A stretch of DNA of 64,000 bases, taken from NCBI RefSeq assembly GCF_022170785.1, contig NZ_CP081870.1, forward strand, positions 3,336,001-3,400,000. Reading direction: 5' to 3'. A program made the translations under genes and the position numbers. The stretch is from Rossellomorea marisflavi (GTDB lineage Bacteria; Bacillota; Bacilli; Bacillales; Bacillaceae_B). Each line of letters opens with the position of its first letter. The first letter of the stretch is position 1. The notes below the pieces were generated by a model. The model made no database searches and was not told where the DNA came from. It worked only from the letters and a program-made list of their open reading frames with translations. Shown in pieces: positions 59,259-64,000 of the stretch.

Positions 59259-59378
59259 TAGCGGAGGCCACCTGACTCCTACGGGAATAGAGGGTAGCTT
59301 GAGACCCTGCAGGCGCAGCCGAAGCGGCTCAACACCCTCCCCGAGGAAAGCAGGTGGCCGCAGCGAAAAGGAACGAAC
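59259..59378. repeat. Intergenic repeat family R, copy 5
   Basis: GCGGAGGCCACCTGACTCC pairs with CAGGTGGCCGCAGC at the other end; the centre keeps TTGAGACCCTGCAGGCG and AGCCGAAGCGGCT. Outer arms differ from copies 1-3 but remain complementary (CCACCTG/CAGGTGG), which indicates compensatory change. Confidence 0.85.
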
Positions 59379-59471
59379 CCAATCAAATAGTCTATGAAGT
59401 AGAAGAGGATTTTCTCACCCATTAAAAGATATGTCGAACACACCATCCTCCCTACCACCACAAAGTGCCTT

Positions 59472-59590
59472 GCAGCGAAGGGCGGACGACTCCTTCGGGA
59501 ATAGAGGCAAGGTTAAGACCCTGCAGGCGTAGCGAAGGGCTCAACTGACTCCCCGAGGAAAGCCGCCGACCGCAGCGAAACGCAACGAAC
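59472..59590. repeat. Intergenic repeat family R, copy 6
   Basis: TGCAGCGAAGGGCGGACGACTCC ... AAAGCCGCCGACCGCAGCG. Flanks (CAAATAGTCTATGAA and TGTCGAACACA-CATCC) are shared with copy 5, a tandem period of about 217 bp. The inner AGCCGAAGCGGCT is shortened to AGCGAAGGGCT. Confidence 0.85.
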
Positions 59591-59882
59591 CTTTCCCTTC
59601 TTCTCTCCCATTTAAAAAGTGGATGGGGTTCCTAAACCTTATCACCTAGTTCAATCAGCAAAGAACAACGACTCCTACAGATAGAAAGCACCTGCCGAAT
59701 CTGAACGAAGGCCCACTATTTTAAATGGAGGCAAACACGCTTAAATCCCTCATCACAGCACATACTAACCCAAACAACCCCATCCGATTGAATGGACAAA
59801 ATTCGCCAGCCACCACGATTTTCTGTTACAATAAGTACATAAGTTATTTTTTTATACAACCGTTTGAAAGGGGTTACATATA

Positions 59883-60200
59883 GTGGAGGACCGACAAGAA
59901 CTTCACCCTAAAGTAGAGAAAAGCTTCGAACTGATCGGTAAAAAATGGACCGGCTTGATCATTTATGTTTTAATGAGTGGACCAAAGCGCTTCAGCGAAT
60001 TGAGCGAAGCCATCCCCGCCCTGAGCAGACGATTATTGACCGAGCGCGTTAAAGAGCTTGAAGAACACGGGATTGTCATCAGGGAAGTCATAGCGGATCG
60101 GCCGATTCGATCGGAATACTCACTCACACAGAAGGGAATCGAACTGGGTAACATCCTCGGACCTATCAGCAAATGGGCAGAAAGCTGGGTCCATGACTAA
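59883..60200 (+). CDS. HxlR-family regulator without cysteine (YodB-like)
   Basis: A 105-aa winged-helix protein close to YodB: HPKVEKSFELIGKKWTGLIIYVLMSGPKRF and ALSRRLLTERVKELEEHGIVIREV. The position of the conserved redox Cys is His8 (LHPKVE), and the protein contains no Cys at all. GTG start after GAAAGGGG. It is followed after 24 bp by an azoreductase gene, as YodB controls AzoR1 in B. subtilis. It probably regulates that gene but cannot use the thiol mechanism. Confidence 0.85.
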   Translation: MEDRQELHPKVEKSFELIGKKWTGLIIYVLMSGPKRFSELSEAIPALSRRLLTERVKELEEHGIVIREVIADRPIRSEYSLTQKGIELGNILGPISKWAESWVHD

Positions 60201-60224
60201 CCTCTAATAGAAAGGGTTGACATC

Positions 60225-60860
60225 ATGACCAACGTTCTCTATATCACAGCTCATCCACTCAGTGAAACTGAATCCCTCAGCATGGCTGTTGGCAAAGAAT
60301 TTTTCGATACATATAAACGATCTCACCCCGAAGATGAGATTGTTCACCTGGACCTGTATCAAAGTGATATCCCGTTTCTCGACAGTGATGTCTTCAACGG
60401 ATGGGAAAAGCTCCGCTCCCAAGCATCGCTTGCAGACCTCTCTACCACCGAACGCCTCAAAGTCGGACGCCTTGCCGAACTTGGCGGTCAGTTCCTGCTG
60501 GCAGATAAATATATCTTCGTCACTCCCATGTGGAACTTCTCCATTCCCGCCATCATGAAGGCCTACATCGATGCCGTTACCGTATCCGGTAAGACGTTCA
60601 TCTACACAAAGGACGGAATACAGGGAATGCTTGCAGGCAAAAAGGCCATCCATATCCAGTCACGGGGGGATATATATTCCGAAGGGCCGGAAGAACCGCG
60701 TGAGCTTGGTCATCGGTATATGGAAGTGATGATGGAATTCTTCGGAGTCGCTTCCTTCGAAAGCATCATCATCGAAGGCCAGATGAAATATCCTGAAAGA
60801 ACGGAAGAAATCAAGACCAAAGCGATGGCAGAGGCTCATGAGAAGGCTCAAACATTTTAA
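60225..60860 (+). CDS. azoR: FMN-dependent NADH-azoreductase
   Basis: A 211-aa flavodoxin-fold enzyme. [25 protein letters not shown] is the FMN-binding opening, [30 protein letters not shown] the isoalloxazine signature, and IQSRGDIYS the third site. It reduces azo dyes and quinones with NADH. In an operon with the Cys-less HxlR-family gene; a terminator follows. Which of the paralogues AzoR1 or AzoR2 it matches is not clear. Confidence 0.9.
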   Translation: MTNVLYITAHPLSETESLSMAVGKEFFDTYKRSHPEDEIVHLDLYQSDIPFLDSDVFNGWEKLRSQASLADLSTTERLKVGRLAELGGQFLLADKYIFVTPMWNFSIPAIMKAYIDAVTVSGKTFIYTKDGIQGMLAGKKAIHIQSRGDIYSEGPEEPRELGHRYMEVMMEFFGVASFESIIIEGQMKYPERTEEIKTKAMAEAHEKAQTF

Positions 60861-60869
60861 TGGACAAAG

Positions 60870-60893
60870 ACACCCGGATTGGGTGTTTTTTAT
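60870..60893 (+). terminator. Terminator of azoR
   Basis: ACACCC/GGGTGT stem with a 5-base loop and six T. Confidence 0.8.
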
Positions 60894-60962
60894 TTATGTA
60901 ATCGTTTATGGAACACAATTTTAATCTACTACACATTAAAAAGTCGGTACTAAAAAATCCAC

Positions 60963-60995
60963 AAAAAAAAAGGAGGCACAATGCCCCCCTTTTTC
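60963..60995 (-). terminator. Terminator of glcU-gdh
   Basis: On the minus strand AAAGGGGGGCA/TGCCTCCTTT stem (one mismatch) with nine T. Confidence 0.8.
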
Positions 60996-61005
60996 GTTTT
61001 TCCTA

Positions 61006-61809
<804 letters not shown>

Positions 61810-61836
61810 TTATGTTGATGCTGTACCTATGGATGA

Positions 61837-62697
61837 TTATTGGCTTTTCGTGATTCCGAGAAGGACACCGCCGATGATGATCAGGATGATACCGAAGATG
61901 ATACCGACCATTTGACGTTTGGTTTTCTTCTCACCTAGAAGGAAGATTCCTCCGAGTGTTGAAATAACGATACCCATTTGTGAGAGGGAGAAGCTTGTTG
62001 CGACTCCGACTTTCGGTTGTGAGATGAAGAGGAACATGTTCCCCGCAGCCCAGATCAACCCTGGAATGATGTTTTTGATTGCATATTTGTTGAATGGCTT
62101 ATGTCTGTAAGTAAGAATGATTCCTCCGATGAACATCCCGATTGCTTGTGGGAATAGGGCTGTCCAACCATCAACGTCGAATAGACGTGCAATGACAACA
62201 TATACAAGGTAACCAATGGTTGAAACGATAAGCGTGATGATCGCTTTCTTGAATTGTTTTGAATTCTCTTCGTTCTTTTGTTCCTTGCTTTCCAGTGATG
62301 TCAGTACGATTCCGACGATGATACAGATAAGGGCAATGATTCCTAATATGACAGTGACCGCAGTGGACCACTCATTAAATACAATGACACCGAACAATGC
62401 AGTTGAAACAAGCTGCATACCGGTTGAGATCGGCATTGTTTTGGAAACACCGATATATTCGATCGTTTTGAGCTGATTACTTTGACCTACGGCCCAGAAT
62501 AGACCCGAAACGATTCCGACGATAAAGATGGTTGGTGTTAGAACCGGATGAACAACCAAGAAGATGACAGCTGAGAAGATCAGCGCCCCGATTGTTGTTC
62601 CTAGTGTCTGGCTATAAGCGCCTCCACCGAGTTTCACATTGAAAAGTACAATGCTCCCCCAGAATATCGCAGGAAGGATGGCTAAGAAAATATCCAT
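61837..62697 (-). CDS. glcU: Glucose uptake protein GlcU
   Basis: A 286-aa, ten-helix transporter of the GRP/DMT group, mediating proton-coupled glucose entry. ILPAIFWGSIVLFNVKLGGGAYSQTLGTTIGAL is the family start and PISTGMQLVSTALFGVIVFNEW the central signature; hydrophilic residues KEQKNEENSKQFKK form the middle loop. First gene of glcU-gdh, as in B. subtilis. A promoter with a palindrome lies upstream. Confidence 0.92.
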   Translation of the reverse strand: MDIFLAILPAIFWGSIVLFNVKLGGGAYSQTLGTTIGALIFSAVIFLVVHPVLTPTIFIVGIVSGLFWAVGQSNQLKTIEYIGVSKTMPISTGMQLVSTALFGVIVFNEWSTAVTVILGIIALICIIVGIVLTSLESKEQKNEENSKQFKKAIITLIVSTIGYLVYVVIARLFDVDGWTALFPQAIGMFIGGIILTYRHKPFNKYAIKNIIPGLIWAAGNMFLFISQPKVGVATSFSLSQMGIVISTLGGIFLLGEKKTKRQMVGIIFGIILIIIGGVLLGITKSQ

Positions 62698-62759
62698 GAA
62701 TGTGAACCTTCTTTCCTAAACTGTTGATGTATTTGTGAGCGACTATTTGTTCACTCAAT

Positions 62760-62795
62760 GTTACTAATAGTAACTAGGTAGAAAAAAATAGTCAA
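62760..62795 (-). promoter_or_regulatory. glcU-gdh promoter with overlapping palindrome
   Basis: On the minus strand TTGACT, 17-bp spacer, TACTAT (62767-62795). A perfect palindrome GTTACTA-A-TAGTAAC (62760-62774) covers the -10 box. This is a vegetative-type promoter under a repressor, whereas the B. subtilis operon is forespore-specific; a weak sigma-G-like TGAACA-18-CATCAAC lies just downstream. Confidence 0.6.
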
Positions 62796-63087
62796 TCGAT
62801 TGAGCTCCTTTTTTTTCTTACCCATTTTCGTAAAAATAAACCCTTTCATTTGTGAAATGTTGAGCGTACGCAACAAACCTTGTCATGCTAAGTAATTCAG
62901 AATTTGTCAGAAAAAACGGTTATTCCATTTCCTTACATAAATGTGATAATACACGTAATAATCTGACTACTTAAAGTAACCGTTTTCCTTGAAATGGCGC
63001 GGTTTTCAGGGGACTTCAAAGGGTTCGACTCACCAGGAAAAACGTAAAATGTAAGCGTTCGATTCTGTCACAAATAAAAAAATCCAC

Positions 63088-63118
63088 TCAAAAAAAACGA
63101 CCTTTTTTGGAAGGTCGC
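63088..63118 (-). terminator. Terminator of the glycerate kinase gene
   Basis: On the minus strand CGACCTT/AAGGTCG stem with a 6-base loop and a run of T; about 110 bp after the stop. The rest of 62.80-63.22 kb is AT-rich and shows no gene. Confidence 0.75.
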
Positions 63119-63224
63119 TACTCTGAAGAAATTGCATTTTTTTGATGTAGAGGATGATTTTACACATAATTCATTGGTTTATTCGGCCTGATATGGCTTG
63201 GCAGTGTGATTGATTTTCGAGAGT

Positions 63225-64000
63225 TCATTTACTTATTCCGATCCCCATTTTCAGGACTGCAGCCACATCCCTAGATGCACGTTCCAGAAGATGCGTTGCC
63301 TGACTGAAAGCCTCGGGCAGTTCCATGATCCCGGATACGATTGAAAACAGGGCATCGATGCCGTGGTCATAGACGACCCTACTGTCATCCGTGAGGGAAC
63401 CGGCGATACCGATCACGGGAATCCCGAACTCCTTGGCAGCCTTTGCGACTCCGATTGGTGTTTTGCCATAAATGGTCTGTCCGTCTATGCGCCCTTCTCC
63501 TGTTATGACGAAAGAAGCATTCTTGACGTTCTCACTGAACTTCAAGGCCTTTAGGACAATATCGATACCGCAATTCAGCTCGGCATTCAGGAAAGCAAGA
63601 AGGGCAAAACCGAGTCCTCCAGCAGCACCGGTGCCTGCTTTGCTGGCGATCTCTTCACCACTCGGCGCAATGGAGGCTAGATGGGCAAGGTTTTGGTCAA
63701 GGATATCAACCATTTCCGGATCAGCTCCCTTTTGCGGACCGAAGATTGCAGAAGCACCGGTGGGCCCTGTAAGGGGGTTGGTGACATCACATGCCACTTC
63801 GAGCTTGACGGATTCCAGTCTTGGATCCAGCAGACTCAAGTCAATGGAACTTATAGTAGAGAGTGCTCCGCCACCCGGACCGATCTCTTGCCCTTGTTCA
63901 TTCAAGAACCTGCCTCCGAGAGCCTGTGTCATACCCACACCGCCATCGTTGGTGGCACTGCCGCCAATCCCCACGATGATATGGCTGACGCCTTCATCAA
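63225..64000 (-). CDS. Glycerate kinase, 3' two thirds (partial)
   Basis: About 258 residues of a glycerate kinase of the GlxK/GarK type, which phosphorylates glycerate from glyoxylate or glucarate breakdown. GIGGSATNDGGVGM is the family signature, DVTNPLTGPTGASAIFGPQKGA the central one and FVITGEGRIDGQT the third. The frame is open to base 64000, so the N-terminal third (about 120 residues) and the start are outside the window; the GTG at 63974 is internal. Confidence 0.92.
   Translation of the reverse strand, partial: DEGVSHIIVGIGGSATNDGGVGMTQALGGRFLNEQGQEIGPGGGALSTISSIDLSLLDPRLESVKLEVACDVTNPLTGPTGASAIFGPQKGADPEMVDILDQNLAHLASIAPSGEEIASKAGTGAAGGLGFALLAFLNAELNCGIDIVLKALKFSENVKNASFVITGEGRIDGQTIYGKTPIGVAKAAKEFGIPVIGIAGSLTDDSRVVYDHGIDALFSIVSGIMELPEAFSQATHLLERASRDVAAVLKMGIGISK

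Overview
The window looks like chromosome from a spore-forming, moderate-GC member of the Bacillaceae (Bacillus sensu lato). The evidence is a GerA-type germinant receptor operon, a CotF-like coat protein, a glcU-gdh pair, a YkuD L,D-transpeptidase, AGGAGG ribosome binding sites with frequent TTG and GTG starts, and sigma-A promoters with 16-18 bp spacers. Many neighbour pairs known from Bacillus subtilis recur: catDE/catR, ohrA/ohrR, ywoG/ywoH, ycgF/ycgG and yvaD/yvaE. I see no rRNA, tRNA, prophage, CRISPR array or intact transposase gene.

Layout. 1-3432: germinant receptor operon, 5'-truncated by the window. 3.5-9.8 kb: thioredoxin-like protein, a 49-aa small protein, a DDAH-family enzyme, acyl-CoA synthetase, DEAD-box helicase, FMN reductase. 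9.8-21.4 kb: peroxide, catechol and quinone stress genes (ohrR/ohr, catDE/catR, quinone reductase/HxlR) mixed with MFS pumps. 21.4-27.9 kb: second arginine deiminase-like enzyme, ycgG/ycgF, coat protein, L,D-transpeptidase, and a hom-aspartokinase operon under a SAM riboswitch. 28-38 kb: DUF2254 protein, M3 and M28 peptidases, two lipoproteins, and an alpha/beta hydrolase downstream of a second, divergent SAM riboswitch. 38-44.7 kb: an unusual peptide-type ABC transporter. 44.7-54 kb: ABC exporter, isochorismatase-like hydrolase, SMR/DUF5360 pair, TetR-MFS-Nudix operon, acetyltransferases. 54-61 kb: EmrE-type exporter and a second electrophile-stress block (MarR plus ring-cleaving dioxygenases, nitroreductase, Cys-less HxlR plus azoreductase) with a ferredoxin gene broken by one stop codon. 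61-64 kb: gdh, glcU and a glycerate kinase cut by the window end.

Themes. Enzymes for quinones, catechols, peroxides and azo or nitro compounds recur, each beside a small MarR or HxlR repressor with a palindrome between divergent genes. Noncoding space is rich in structure: a six-copy family of about 120-bp repeats in two clusters, two copies of a roughly 300-bp inverted-repeat element, a strictly 25-bp-periodic palindrome array, and a promoter-terminator unit without an ORF.

The most unusual locus is the ABC transporter at 38.06-44.71 kb. Its substrate-binding protein reads as a circular permutation of family 5 binding proteins, and both permeases carry long extra N-terminal membrane regions.
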